In this document: positions 42,528 through 51,304 of the stretch, piece by piece
How the letters are laid out: each line of letters begins with the position of its first letter
Numbering within the stretch: the stretch's first letter is position 1
Assembly: GCF_026341815.1 (NCBI RefSeq)
Contig: NZ_JAPENX010000002.1
Location: 868,001 to 932,000 of the forward strand
DNA length: 64,000 bases
DNA from: Streptomyces sp. NBC_00572
Lineage (GTDB): Bacteria; Actinomycetota; Actinomycetes; Streptomycetales; Streptomycetaceae
Direction: 5' to 3'
The notes under the pieces: model-generated
What the model was told of the DNA's origin: nothing
The model's database searches: none
The model's input: the letters and a program-made list of their open reading frames with translations, nothing else
Program-made: the position numbers and the translations under genes

Positions 42528-45400
42528 CGGCGGACTCCCGTCCCCAGGTAGGCCTCGGCGAGCCGGTCCCGGTCCACCTCGGACCGCGGCCCGGACCAGG
42601 CGATCTCGCCCTGTGCGAGGTACGCGACGGTGTCGGCGATGCCGAGCACCTCGGCCGCCTTCTCCTCGACGAGGACCAACGCGGTGCCGTGGTCGCGGAG
42701 TTCGGTCAGGAGACGGAAGACCTCGTCCACGACGAGCGGCGCGAGGCCGAGGGACGGTTCGTCGGTGACGAGGACCGCCGGCGGCCGCTGGAGGAGCGGG
42801 GCGAGGGCGAGGAGCTGCTGTTCGCCGCCCGACAGGGATCCGGCGGCGACGGAGCGGCGGGCGGCGAGCGCGGGGAACCGCGCGTACACGGCGTCCCGGT
42901 CCTCCGTCCCCGGCAGCTGCAGGGTCAGGTTCTCCTCGATCGACAGCCCGGCGAAGATCCCCCGTCCCTCCGGAGCCAGCCGCACCCCCCGACGGGCCCG
43001 GGTGACCGCCACGTCGCGGGTGGCGTCCTCACCGCCCACCCGCACGAGCCCACCGGCCGGCCGCAGCAGTCCCGCCGCGACCCGGCAGAGGGTGGATTTC
43101 CCGGCCCCGTTGGGCCCGAGCAGCACCAGCACCTCACCGCCGCGCACCACGAGATCCACACCGTGCAGCACCGGCGCGCCACCATACCCGGCGTGGACGC
43201 CGCTCAGTTCGAGCGCGTTCGGCGCCTCGCCGGGTCCGCCGCCCGACGCGGGGGCGACAACCCCGGCGCCGCCCGCGTGCGGCTCGGACGTCCGCACGAG
43301 GTGCGGCTCGGAGGGGCCGTCGCCCGCCCGAGCGCGGCCACCGGCGATGCGCTGCGGCGTGCGGCTGCCGCCCTCCGGGGGCCGGGGGCCTGCCGCCTGT
43401 TCCGGGACGTGGAGGTCCCCCCGCTCCTTGAGGGGCGAGGTCCCCGGCGCGCCCGGTCGCGCCGCCGCCCCCCACGCCACCGCCCCCCGTTTCGCGTCGC
43501 GCCGGGCCGCTCGCCTCGACGGCAGTGCTGCGCAGTAGCCGTCCGGGTCGTTGGCCAGCGCGAGCCCCGCCAGGCCGAAGAGGATCACCGGCAGATGCGC
43601 GGACTCCGTCACGTACGTCGCCATCAGATGCGGGACCACCGCGAAGACCAGCCCTGCAACCACCGCGAACTGTGGCCTGCGCACTCCGGCCGCGACGACG
43701 ACCGCCAGCCACACCAGGCCCGTCATCGCCGTGAAGTCCGTGGCCGTGATCCTGGTGTTGTACGAGGCGTAGAGCACCCCTCCGAAGCCCGCGAGGCCCG
43801 CCGACACCGTGAACAGCAGGAGCTTCGTCCGTACCACCGACACCCCCGAGGCCGCGGCGGCCTCCGGGGCCGAGCGGACCGCCAGCATGGCCCGGCCCCA
43901 GCGGGAGCCGCGCAGCCAGGTCAGCAGTGCGACGAGCACCCCGCTGAGCAGCACGAGCGCCAGCCCCATGGCCCGGTCGTCGCCCAGGTCCAGGGGTCCG
44001 GCCACCGGACGCGGGATCTCCCACCCGGTGTCGCCGTTGCGCAGCCACCCGAGCTGGAAGAGCACCTGGTCCGCCAGGAACGCGAGCGCCAGGGTCGCCA
44101 GGGCCAGTGATCTGCCCCCGAGTCGCAGTGCGGGCAGCGCGACGACCGCGCCGAGCAGGGCCGCCGCCGCCGTGCCGACCGCCGCGGCGGCCACGAAGGG
44201 CCAGCCGTGGCTCATCAGCAGCCCCGCGACCAGGGCGGCGCCGGTCACGAACGTCGCCTGGGCGAGGGACACCATCGCACCGAGGCCGGTGACCACCGTG
44301 AACGACATGAACACGAGCCCGATCGCGAGCCCTTGGGTCAGGATCCCGCTCCAGAAGGGGGTGGTGACGGTGTAGAACGCCGCGCCGAGGAGCGCGCCGG
44401 CGACCACCCACGCGCCCCAGCGGCGGCCCCACCCCTTCCCGGCGAGATAGTCCACCGGCGGTGGGTCCGCGGCCGCCGTGCCCGCCGCGCGCCGGCGCTG
44501 GGCGAGGACGACGAGGCCGGCGAAGAGGATGAGGAACGGTACGGCGGTACGGAAGCCGGTGATGCCGTCGGCGAACGACGCGTACCCCGCCACCAGGTTC
44601 TGCAGCACCCCGAGCCCGAGGCCGCCCGCGAAGGCCAGCGGCACCGACGCGAAGCGTCCGAGGACCGCCGCGGTGGCCGAGACGAACAGGAACAGCGTGT
44701 AGTCGTGCGCGGAGAGCCCGAGCAGCGGGGTCGCGAGGACACCCGCGAGGCCGGCGAGACCGGACGACAGCATCCACGCGAGGGAGGACAGCCGGTCCGC
44801 GCTGATGCCGCGCAGCTCGGTCAGCCCGCGGTTGTCGACCGCCGCCCGCAGTCGCAGGCCGAGCCGTGTGTGCCGCATCAGGACCCACAGGCCGGCCGCC
44901 GCGAGGGCGGTGGCGATCCAGGTGATCAGTTGGTCGGAGTCGATGCCGACACCGTCGAGTGGCTGCCAGGACACCGCCGGGCTCGGCCCGACACCCGGCA
45001 GCCCGAACTGGTTCTCGGCGGGCAGGACCGGGGCGCCCGCCCGCTCCAGGAGTTCGACCGCCCACAGTCCGGCCGCGGGCAGCGCGACCAGCAGACCGAT
45101 GGTGGCCACGATCTGCGCGGTCTCGCCGACCTTGGCCAGTTTTCTGAACATCAGCCGGTCCAGGCCCCAGCCGAGGCCGGGCGCCACCACGAACACCAGG
45201 AGCAGAGCGGTGGGGACGGTCGGCCAGCCGAAGCCGGAGTGGAGCTCGTAGAACGCCAGCGCGCACAGATAGGCGGTGGCGCCGTGTGCGAAATTGAAGA
45301 GCCCGGAGGCGGAATAGGACAGCACGAGGCCGGTCGCGAGCAGCGCGTACAGCGCGCCCGAGACCAGCCCGCTCAGGACGAAGCCCAGCAGGTCACCCAC
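42524..45400 (-). CDS. Fused ABC transporter: LivH permease + LivM permease + LivF ATPase
   Basis: A 958-residue fusion. Residues about 1-300 are a LivH-type permease (GLVSGALYALLATGLVLSYS; RQ-equivalent EAA loop RLRAAVDNRGLTELRGI). Residues about 330-640 are a LivM-type permease (ending near LFGLAGLALANDPDGY). A Pro/Arg-rich linker of about 90 residues follows. The last 235 residues are a LivF ATPase: Walker A GPNGAGKS, signature LSGGEQQ, Walker B VLVTDEP, and LVEEK in place of LVEQN. Normally these are three genes. The ATG lies 12 nt after the binding-protein stop. All parts appear intact, so the protein should be functional with the separate LivG. Confidence 0.9.
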   Translation of the reverse strand: MGDLLGFVLSGLVSGALYALLATGLVLSYSASGLFNFAHGATAYLCALAFYELHSGFGWPTVPTALLLVFVVAPGLGWGLDRLMFRKLAKVGETAQIVATIGLLVALPAAGLWAVELLERAGAPVLPAENQFGLPGVGPSPAVSWQPLDGVGIDSDQLITWIATALAAAGLWVLMRHTRLGLRLRAAVDNRGLTELRGISADRLSSLAWMLSSGLAGLAGVLATPLLGLSAHDYTLFLFVSATAAVLGRFASVPLAFAGGLGLGVLQNLVAGYASFADGITGFRTAVPFLILFAGLVVLAQRRRAAGTAAADPPPVDYLAGKGWGRRWGAWVVAGALLGAAFYTVTTPFWSGILTQGLAIGLVFMSFTVVTGLGAMVSLAQATFVTGAALVAGLLMSHGWPFVAAAAVGTAAAALLGAVVALPALRLGGRSLALATLALAFLADQVLFQLGWLRNGDTGWEIPRPVAGPLDLGDDRAMGLALVLLSGVLVALLTWLRGSRWGRAMLAVRSAPEAAAASGVSVVRTKLLLFTVSAGLAGFGGVLYASYNTRITATDFTAMTGLVWLAVVVAAGVRRPQFAVVAGLVFAVVPHLMATYVTESAHLPVILFGLAGLALANDPDGYCAALPSRRAARRDAKRGAVAWGAAARPGAPGTSPLKERGDLHVPEQAAGPRPPEGGSRTPQRIAGGRARAGDGPSEPHLVRTSEPHAGGAGVVAPASGGGPGEAPNALELSGVHAGYGGAPVLHGVDLVVRGGEVLVLLGPNGAGKSTLCRVAAGLLRPAGGLVRVGGEDATRDVAVTRARRGVRLAPEGRGIFAGLSIEENLTLQLPGTEDRDAVYARFPALAARRSVAAGSLSGGEQQLLALAPLLQRPPAVLVTDEPSLGLAPLVVDEVFRLLTELRDHGTALVLVEEKAAEVLGIADTVAYLAQGEIAWSGPRSEVDRDRLAEAYLGTGVRR

Positions 45401-45412
45401 GTGGCGCGCCCC

Positions 45413-46660
45413 TCAGCCGAAGGGGATCGGCGGATAGCACTTGAACGGCACCGCCACCTCGTACCGCCCGTTCCTCAGCTGGACGAGCGCCCCGCAGCCG
45501 AAGCTTTCCTCCTGCCCCTTGGGCTCTGCGCGGTCGCCCACGAGGGTCCCGGTGTCGGAGAAGCCGTCGGCGGCCTTCTGGAAGGACTCGACGGTGAGGT
45601 CCTTGCCGGCCTTCCCGGCGATCGCGAGGAAGAGGTCGGCGCTCATGTACCCCGTCATCATGTGCATGTTGAGGGGTGTTTCCTTGCCCCCTGCAGCCTT
45701 CTTGATGTCGGCCTTGAACTGCCGCATCGCGGGGGTGTCCGCCTCGAAGGGCTGGAACTGCAGCAGCACGTGCACCCCGTCGAGGGCCTGCTTCGTCGCG
45801 TCCTTGGCGAGCAGCCCGGGGTCGTAGTCCGTCGGGTCGGAGATGACCCCCTTGTAGCCGGATCGCTTGAGCGCGGTGAACAGACCGATGTTGTACGGCG
45901 TCTGCATCACGGAGATCACGGCGTCGGGTGCGGCGCCGCCGGGGCCCGAGCGGAGGATCTCCTTGGTGTACGCCGACCAGTCGCTGGGCATCGAGGTCGC
46001 GGGCACCACGGCCTTGGCGTACGCGACCTGGAAGCCGGCCGCCTTGAAGCCCTGGGTGAAGGTGCGGATGCCGAACTTGCCGGCGTCGTTGTCGCCGGCG
46101 ATCAGCGCGACCGACTTGCCGCGCGCGCCGCCGAGGACGGCCGCTAGGCCCTCGGGCCAGGTCTGGTTGAGCGTGCCGCCCGGCGTCGGGACGAGGCAGC
46201 CGTTGAAGCCGTAGAGGTGCGCCGGCCCGCAGAACGACGGGAGCGTGCCCCAGCCCACCGTCGGGACCTTCTGGGCGTCGAGGAAGTCGGCCCCGGCGAA
46301 GGTCACCGAGCTCATGGGGGAAACGGCGAAGACCTTGTCCTGCTGGACGAGTTTGCGGGCCGCGGCCAGGTTCCTGCCGGGGTCCTGGCCGTCGTCCTCG
46401 GCCCCCAGGTACTCGATCTTCCGCCCGTTGATCCCACCCTCGGTGTTGGCCCGGTCGTAGCGGGCCCGGGCGCCGAGGTCGGTGTCCTTCTTGGAATAGC
46501 CGCTGGCGGTCGTCATGGAGACGATGCCGCCGACCTTGATCGTGTCGACGGTTACTCCGCGTACGGAGGAGGAGCTACTTCCGCCGCTGGAGGCGGAGTT
46601 GCAGGCAGTGACGAGGAGCAGCGCGAAGGTGGCGGTGATGACGCGCAACGGTCGAGGCAC
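45413..46660 (-). CDS. Branched-chain amino acid-type ABC transporter substrate-binding lipoprotein
   Basis: A 415-residue periplasmic-binding-protein I/LivK-like protein. A lipobox (LLVTAC, Cys20) is followed by a Ser-rich linker. The mature part begins with VTVDTIKVGGIVSMT, and family blocks RARYDRANTEGGINGRKIEY and QDKVFAVSP are present. The GTG at 46658-46660 has GGAGGG eight bases upstream. It is first in the transporter operon. The upstream region has a strong 30-bp palindrome likely to control it. The ligand is unknown: LivK-like proteins bind amino acids, amides, urea or aromatic acids. Confidence 0.92.
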   Translation of the reverse strand: MPRPLRVITATFALLLVTACNSASSGGSSSSSVRGVTVDTIKVGGIVSMTTASGYSKKDTDLGARARYDRANTEGGINGRKIEYLGAEDDGQDPGRNLAAARKLVQQDKVFAVSPMSSVTFAGADFLDAQKVPTVGWGTLPSFCGPAHLYGFNGCLVPTPGGTLNQTWPEGLAAVLGGARGKSVALIAGDNDAGKFGIRTFTQGFKAAGFQVAYAKAVVPATSMPSDWSAYTKEILRSGPGGAAPDAVISVMQTPYNIGLFTALKRSGYKGVISDPTDYDPGLLAKDATKQALDGVHVLLQFQPFEADTPAMRQFKADIKKAAGGKETPLNMHMMTGYMSADLFLAIAGKAGKDLTVESFQKAADGFSDTGTLVGDRAEPKGQEESFGCGALVQLRNGRYEVAVPFKCYPPIPFG

Positions 46661-46718
46661 AAGCGATCCCTCCGTCGGGTGACCGCATTCTGTGACCGAA
46701 CCGACGAACCGTCAATAA

Positions 46719-46748
46719 CTGATGCAACGTCACTTGACGATGCATCAG
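46719..46748. promoter_or_regulatory. 30-bp near-perfect palindrome, probable operator of the Liv-type transporter
   Basis: Arms 46719-46732 (CTGATGCAACGTCA) and 46735-46748 (TGACGATGCATCAG) pair at 13 of 14 positions around a 2-nt centre. It lies 58-88 bp upstream of the binding-protein start, where the promoter should be. A repressor dimer or pair of dimers is the likely ligand. It differs from the TetR operators at 47743, so another regulator is implied. Confidence 0.75.
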
Positions 46749-46790
46749 AATCTTTCTGGACCTTCACCCTTGGCCCGATCGGGCCCATCG

Positions 46791-47129
46791 GTGAGGGCAG
46801 CGTCTCGTGATCGGAAGGGTGACGCTCGGCCCCGTCTGGAGTGGACGGACCACCAGAGCTTCATCGACCGCACGGCCCAGGCCTTCGGCCTCGCCAAGGA
46901 GGACCGCCGCCACCGGGCCCTGACCGCGTACTACCAGACGACCTGGGCCGAACTACTCCGTCACGCCGGCGAGGACAGCATGCGTCCGGACACGTCCGCC
47001 AACACCGAGAGCGTTCCCCCCGCCCTGACCGTCGCCGAGGGTACCTCTCCGGTCGGAGACTGCCGAGGGCACCTCTCCGGTCGGAGAACCGGCTCCCTTA
47101 CGTCGCGTACTGGCGGCACTCGCCGGTGA
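46791..47129 (+). CDS. Possible small gene or gene relic
   Basis: The frame shows native codon bias in its centre (segment RLEWTDHQSFIDRTAQAFGL, then LTAYYQTTWAELLRHAGEDS), which looks like a real helical protein part. It lacks a convincing start: GTG at 46791 has no ribosome site, and upstream ATGs lie in the operator. The 3' end runs through a 28-bp duplication and into the TetR gene's 3' end. It is probably the remnant of a truncated gene. No function can be named. Confidence 0.3.
   Translation: MRAASRDRKGDARPRLEWTDHQSFIDRTAQAFGLAKEDRRHRALTAYYQTTWAELLRHAGEDSMRPDTSANTESVPPALTVAEGTSPVGDCRGHLSGRRTGSLTSRTGGTRR
47034..47089. repeat. 28-bp tandem duplication
   Basis: GCCGAGGGYACCTCTCCGGT plus GGAGA is repeated at 47034-47061 and 47062-47089; copies differ at one internal base and at the last two. 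It lies just beyond the TetR stop (47098). Each copy contains CTCCGGTCGGAG, a hairpin-forming sequence, so the tandem may serve as a doubled terminator. Confidence 0.75.
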
Positions 47130-47739
47130 AGACGGCGGCGAGTTCGGCGTCGAGCACGGGTCCCACCAACCGGGCCGCAGGCACTCCCGCGACGCCGTCG
47201 GGCTCGCGATAGACCTGGAGTGCGAGGCCTTCCATCACAGCCGCCAGACGCACGGCGGCCGGCACCGGATCCAGGCCCTCGTCGACCTCTCCGCACTCCT
47301 TGCCGTTGTGGACGGCCCGCTCGATGTCCTCGCGCAGCCTCCGGGCGGTCTCGGTATCCACCTCGGCGAGGGCGGGGGCATCGAGGGCACGGCCGGCGAA
47401 CGCGCGGGCGACCCGGTACTCGGCACGGCGGGCCTCATCCAGGGGGATGTACTCGGTCATCACCTCGGCCATCACCCGGGCGATCGGCCGCCTGTGCTCG
47501 ACCCCGTCCCTGATGCTCTCCTCGACGCGTGAGCGGATACGGGCCGAGACCTGCCGGAACGCGTGGAGGAGCATCTCGTCCTTGTTCCGGAAGTAGTGCT
47601 GGACGAGCCCGACGGACATGCCCGCGGCGGCGGCCGTGCGGGCGACCGTCACGGCGTCCAGCCCGTGCTCCGCGATCAACCGGCTTACGGCGTCGGCGAT
47701 CTGGCGGTGGCGTTCCTCGTGATCAGCGGTTCTCGGCAC
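47098..47739 (-). CDS. TetR/AcrR family transcriptional regulator
   Basis: A 213-residue regulator. The N-terminal helix-turn-helix covers about residues 12-58: IADAVSRLIAEHGLDAVTVA, then GMSVGLVQHYFRNKDEML, the hallmark of TetR/BetI-type proteins. The C-terminal domain is helical and ligand-binding. The GTG start lies 4 nt from a 24-bp operator with no Shine-Dalgarno sequence, so the mRNA is probably leaderless and autorepressed. It is divergent from the serine hydrolase at 47820, its most likely target. Confidence 0.9.
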   Translation of the reverse strand: MPRTADHEERHRQIADAVSRLIAEHGLDAVTVARTAAAAGMSVGLVQHYFRNKDEMLLHAFRQVSARIRSRVEESIRDGVEHRRPIARVMAEVMTEYIPLDEARRAEYRVARAFAGRALDAPALAEVDTETARRLREDIERAVHNGKECGEVDEGLDPVPAAVRLAAVMEGLALQVYREPDGVAGVPAARLVGPVLDAELAAVFTGECRQYAT

Positions 47740-47742
47740 TTG

Positions 47743-47788
47743 ATAACCGTACCAGCGTACGGTTATAACCGTATCTCCATACGGTTAT
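47743..47788. promoter_or_regulatory. Two overlapping 24-bp TetR-type operators
   Basis: ATAACCGTA-n6-TACGGTTAT occurs at 47743-47766 and again at 47765-47788, sharing two bases. The half-sites are identical in all four copies. The second operator is a perfect palindrome over ATAACCGTAT/ATACGGTTAT. The region separates divergent genes (TetR start 47739; hydrolase start 47820), so the TetR protein probably represses both. Confidence 0.85.
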
Positions 47789-47819
47789 CTTTCCGTCCGA
47801 TGAAAGGCCGAGTACCGCC

Positions 47820-49343
47820 ATGCCCAGCTCGTTCCGACGCGTGGCCGCCGCCGCGCTCCTGCTCTGCCTCGTGACGTTAGGTCAGGCCCCGGCGGCGGCC
47901 GGTGCCGACGCCGCCCCGTCCGGCCGCTTCGCGACGATCGACGCCTACGTGCGCGAGCGGATGAAGGCCACCCGCACACCCGGACTCGCCTACGCCGTGG
48001 TCGGACCCGACGGGCCGGTCCACTCGCGCGCCTGGGGTACGGACGGACACGGCGAACGGGTCACGACCGCAACGCCGTTCCTGTGGGGCTCGGTCGCGAA
48101 GCCGATCGCCGCGAGCGCCGTGATGACGCTCGTCCAGGACGGCCGCGTCGGCCTCGACGACCGGGTTGTCGACCACCTTCCGGCCTTCCGCTTCGGCGGC
48201 ACGGACCACGCCCCTCAGGTCACGGTCCGCCACCTGCTCACACAGACCGCGGGCCTCCCCGAGTCAGCCACCTTCGAGGTCGCCGACTGCGTCGACACCG
48301 ACTGCCCGGGTGCGGCGGAGCGCATCGCCGCCCTCGACGACGTGACGCCCCTCGGCCGACCGGGCAGCACCTACGCCTACACCAGTGCCAACTACCTCGT
48401 GCTGGCCGCCGTGGTCGAGTCCGCGACGGGGCTCTCCTTCGCCGATCATCTCCAAGAGGCCGTCCTCGGACCGGCCGGCATGGACGGGGCGATCGCCGAC
48501 CGGGCAGCCGCCCGCCGGCGCGACCTGCCGCCCGGACACCAACTCCTGTGGGGCGTACCGTCCGCCATCGTCGACGGTGTGGACGACGCGGGCGCCGCCT
48601 ACGGGTACACCGGCGGGGACCTCGACGACCTCGCCGCCTTCGCCTCCCTCCAACTCCGATCGGGGAAGGCCGGCAACGGGGCGACGGTTCTCACTCCCGA
48701 GTCCGTCCGCCTCATGCGGGAACCGGGCCGTCTCCACCCGTCCGGCGCCGGCACCGGCTACGGACTCGGCTGGCGCGTCGGGGGCCTGAAGCCGCCGCTC
48801 GACACCGCGATCTGGCACACCGGCGCCACACCGGGCTACTCCGCCATGCTCTTCCTCCTGCCCGAGCAGAACATCGCCCTCGTCCTCCAGCAGAACCTCC
48901 ACGGCCTCCTCCACGACGAGGCCGTCATGGAGGTCGGCTTCGGCGCCGCCCGCATCCTGGCCGGCAGCGACACCCCCACCGACGCGCCCTCCGCCGCGGC
49001 CTACTCCATCACCATCTGGGGCCTCACCGCCCTGACCCTCGGTCTCCTGCTGGAGACCTTCCATTCCATTCGACTCCTGCGCCGCCCCACAGCCTTCCGG
49101 ATCCTCCCGACCGTCCTGTGGTGTCTGGCCGGCACCCTGCCCGCAATCGCGCTGACCACGGCTCTCACCCTCATCGGCCCCAGGGCCCTGTGGATCTGGA
49201 CACCCGACGTGTTCGCCACACTCTGCGGGGCAACCGTCGCCGGCGTCTCCCTCACCGCACTGCGGCTCGCACGCCTCTACACCCGGAGGTGGAACGCCCC
49301 GGTCAGGCATGGCCGGGACGAGCCCCTACCGGTGGGCCGGTGA
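47820..49343 (+). CDS. Serine hydrolase (beta-lactamase family) with C-terminal membrane helices
   Basis: A 507-residue protein. A signal peptide (AAAALLLCLVTLGQAPAAAG) precedes a class C-type hydrolase domain: S-x-x-K at Ser91-Lys94 (SVAK), the Y-x-N type motif in YTSANYL, and H-T-G in IWHTGATPGY. After about residue 385 come three or four hydrophobic helices (SITIWGLTALTLGLLLE; VLWCLAGTLPAIALTTALTL; LCGATVAGVSLTAL), which anchor the domain outside the membrane. It is divergent from, and probably repressed by, the TetR gene. The AAAGG upstream is an imperfect ribosome site at 13 nt. Natural substrate unknown. Confidence 0.88.
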   Translation: MPSSFRRVAAAALLLCLVTLGQAPAAAGADAAPSGRFATIDAYVRERMKATRTPGLAYAVVGPDGPVHSRAWGTDGHGERVTTATPFLWGSVAKPIAASAVMTLVQDGRVGLDDRVVDHLPAFRFGGTDHAPQVTVRHLLTQTAGLPESATFEVADCVDTDCPGAAERIAALDDVTPLGRPGSTYAYTSANYLVLAAVVESATGLSFADHLQEAVLGPAGMDGAIADRAAARRRDLPPGHQLLWGVPSAIVDGVDDAGAAYGYTGGDLDDLAAFASLQLRSGKAGNGATVLTPESVRLMREPGRLHPSGAGTGYGLGWRVGGLKPPLDTAIWHTGATPGYSAMLFLLPEQNIALVLQQNLHGLLHDEAVMEVGFGAARILAGSDTPTDAPSAAAYSITIWGLTALTLGLLLETFHSIRLLRRPTAFRILPTVLWCLAGTLPAIALTTALTLIGPRALWIWTPDVFATLCGATVAGVSLTALRLARLYTRRWNAPVRHGRDEPLPVGR

Positions 49344-49448
49344 GGCACACTCCTCCGCGACCTCCTCGGTGCCAGGCGTGCGCCCCGGTGACGCGGCCCG
49401 GTGCCGGGGCTCACGGCCGGTCGTTCGCGGCGCCGGGGCTCTGTCTCG

Positions 49449-50552
49449 TCAGCCCGGCCCGGAGGTGTCCAAGGTGAGGATCAGGAGCGTGACGTCGTCC
49501 TGGATCTTGGGGGCGAAGCGGCTCAGGTCGGCCCAGATCTCGTCGGGCAGCTCGTCCAGGCCGACACCGGTCATAGCTGCCAGACGCTCGACGAAGGGGT
49601 AGAAGGCGCCGGAGGCGTCCCGTGCCTCCAGGACACCGTCCGACGCCAGGAGCAGCCGGTCCCCCGGCAGGAGCGTCGCCGTGGCGGCGGTTCCGGGCAT
49701 GACGTCGGCGAGGCCCAGCCCCAGGGGCGGCCCGGGATCGAGTTCCAGGGTGCTCACGGCTCCGCCGCGCAGCAGGACCGGCGGAGGATGCCCGCAGGCC
49801 AGGACGCGGACCTGCCGCCCGCGCGGAGCGAAGTCCAGGAGGACGGCCGTGGCGAAGAGTTCCGCGTGCTCCTTCCGCGCCGAGTCGACCACGAGCCGGC
49901 GGTCCAGCCGCGCCGCGATCGACTCCGCGTCCGCATCGTCCAGCACGGCCTCGCGGAACGCACCCATGACGGAGGCGACCGTCGCGACGGCCGACAGACC
50001 GTGCCCCTGCACGTCGCCGAGGACCGCCCGCACCCCGTGGGGGCCGGGCCGGACGTCGAAGAAATCGCCTCCCACCAGCGTGCCGCGCTCGGCGGCGCGG
50101 TACAGGCTCGCGCAGCGCACGGGCCCGACCCGCCGCCGTACATCCGGAACGATGGCCCGCTGGGCCGTCTCGGCGACGGTACGTTCCAGGTCGAGCTGCT
50201 CGTCCCGGCGCCCCCGTACGAAGGAGACGAAGACGCTCAGGGTCGCCACGAAGCCGAGGGTGAAGAGGTCGGTGTTGCCGGGCTGGTCCAGATGGAAGAA
50301 GGGAATGGTCAGCAGCCCGATCGTCGCGGCACCGAGGAACGCCGTGGCCAACGGTCCGTAGGCCAGAACGGCCAGCGGAGGCACCGCGCCGAGCAGGAAG
50401 CCGATGTCCACCGGAACGGATTCGGTGAGGGAGGCCGCACCGACCCCGACGAGCAGCAGCACGGGCAGGACCCGCACCCAGCGAGGCGGCGGGGCCCCAC
50501 GCAACCAGCTCCGCCGGTACGCGCCGGTCGCCGTCTCCCTTGGCTTCACCAC
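49449..50552 (-). CDS. Membrane-anchored PP2C/SpoIIE-family serine phosphatase
   Basis: A 367-residue protein. The N-terminus has four hydrophobic segments (about residues 27-125, e.g. VLPVLLLVGVGAASL and LGAATIGLLTIPFF). The C-terminal half is a SpoIIE/RsbU-like PP2C domain: GGDFFDV, VLGDVQGHGLSAV, LLASDGVLEARD and DDVTLLIL are the metal-binding and closing motifs. Such enzymes dephosphorylate anti-sigma-factor antagonists in general-stress or developmental control; no partner genes are adjacent. The start is GTG at 50550-50552 with GGAG nine bases upstream. The longer frame to 50799 is not used. Confidence 0.9.
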   Translation of the reverse strand: MVKPRETATGAYRRSWLRGAPPPRWVRVLPVLLLVGVGAASLTESVPVDIGFLLGAVPPLAVLAYGPLATAFLGAATIGLLTIPFFHLDQPGNTDLFTLGFVATLSVFVSFVRGRRDEQLDLERTVAETAQRAIVPDVRRRVGPVRCASLYRAAERGTLVGGDFFDVRPGPHGVRAVLGDVQGHGLSAVATVASVMGAFREAVLDDADAESIAARLDRRLVVDSARKEHAELFATAVLLDFAPRGRQVRVLACGHPPPVLLRGGAVSTLELDPGPPLGLGLADVMPGTAATATLLPGDRLLLASDGVLEARDASGAFYPFVERLAAMTGVGLDELPDEIWADLSRFAPKIQDDVTLLILTLDTSGPG

Positions 50553-50809
50553 ACCACCAGGCTCCTATGCCGGAGTACGCCGCGCACTCCACGGCAGCCG
50601 CCGCGCCGGTCCGGGGGCGGGCTGTCAGCAACGGAGAACCCGGGGAGAACGAAGCCGCTCCGGGGAGCGGCCGGGGAGCATCGACCGCACGGAGCAGCGT
50701 CACCGCGAAAGCTCCAGAAAAAGCAAAGCCGCAGGTCAGGCCACCCTCTGTAGTCACCTCTTCAGGTCGGCGCATTGAGGGCGCGAGGGATGCCGGCACC
50801 TGATCGTCG

Positions 50810-50989
50810 TCACTTCTCCCGGTATTTCTCGTCGGCCACGAGCACGGAGGTGAAGGAGACCGGCAGGCCGTCCTCGTCCCTCGTCACCTCCTGAGAGGTA
50901 TCCCGAGTGAAGGCCAGAGTGACACCGGGCATGTAGGGGGCTCGTGGGACGGAAGCCACGCCGCGGGGCGGATCGAGGACGAACTGCAT
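50810..50989 (-). CDS. Small hypothetical protein, 59 residues
   Basis: A short frame from ATG at 50987-50989 to TGA at 50810-50812. Codons show the local third-position bias. The peptide starts MQFVLDPPRGVASVPRAPYM, continues with TRDTSQEVTRDEDGLPV, and ends with a charged tail. The shape (Pro-rich start, then aspartate-rich D-x-D-G-x-P) loosely recalls ATP-grasp-modified RiPP precursors, but no ATP-grasp or methyltransferase partner is adjacent. It lies 257 bp upstream of the phosphatase gene on the same strand. Confidence 0.5.
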   Translation of the reverse strand: MQFVLDPPRGVASVPRAPYMPGVTLAFTRDTSQEVTRDEDGLPVSFTSVLVADEKYREK

Positions 50990-51304
50990 GAGGGGGCCTT
51001 TCCGGTGGGGGCGGATCGTGAGTTCTACGCGCTGTGGTCAGCACCAATCTCAGCACGGGATGGGTGAGAACAGGTGCTGACATGGGACTTCAGTCAGCAC
51101 GAGGCTCAATCGTCCGGGTCTTCCCCCGTGTTCATGGCCGGCACTGGTGCGGCAGGCCGGCCACAGGCTGCGGACAACCCTTTGAAATTCTCCATTCAGG
51201 ATCTTGCTACCTGTTCAACCCTATGCGAGATTCGGCGCACGCAGCACTGTCAACGGCTGCGCTGCGTCCGGGCACACCGGAATCGCTGCGGGAGAGGTCT
51301 CACC
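50990..51304 (+). promoter_or_regulatory. Intergenic region with possible NCS1 permease promoter
   Basis: 315 bp before the permease gene. TTGAAA (51182-51187), a 17-nt spacer and TGCTAC (51205-51210) form a weak candidate promoter in an AT-richer segment. About 95 nt of 5' leader would then precede the ATG. No known riboswitch structure was recognised. Confidence 0.35.

Noticed and set aside
50810..50989. Calling the small protein a RiPP precursor
   Set aside because: No ATP-grasp, methyltransferase or exporter gene is next to it; the resemblance is only in overall shape.
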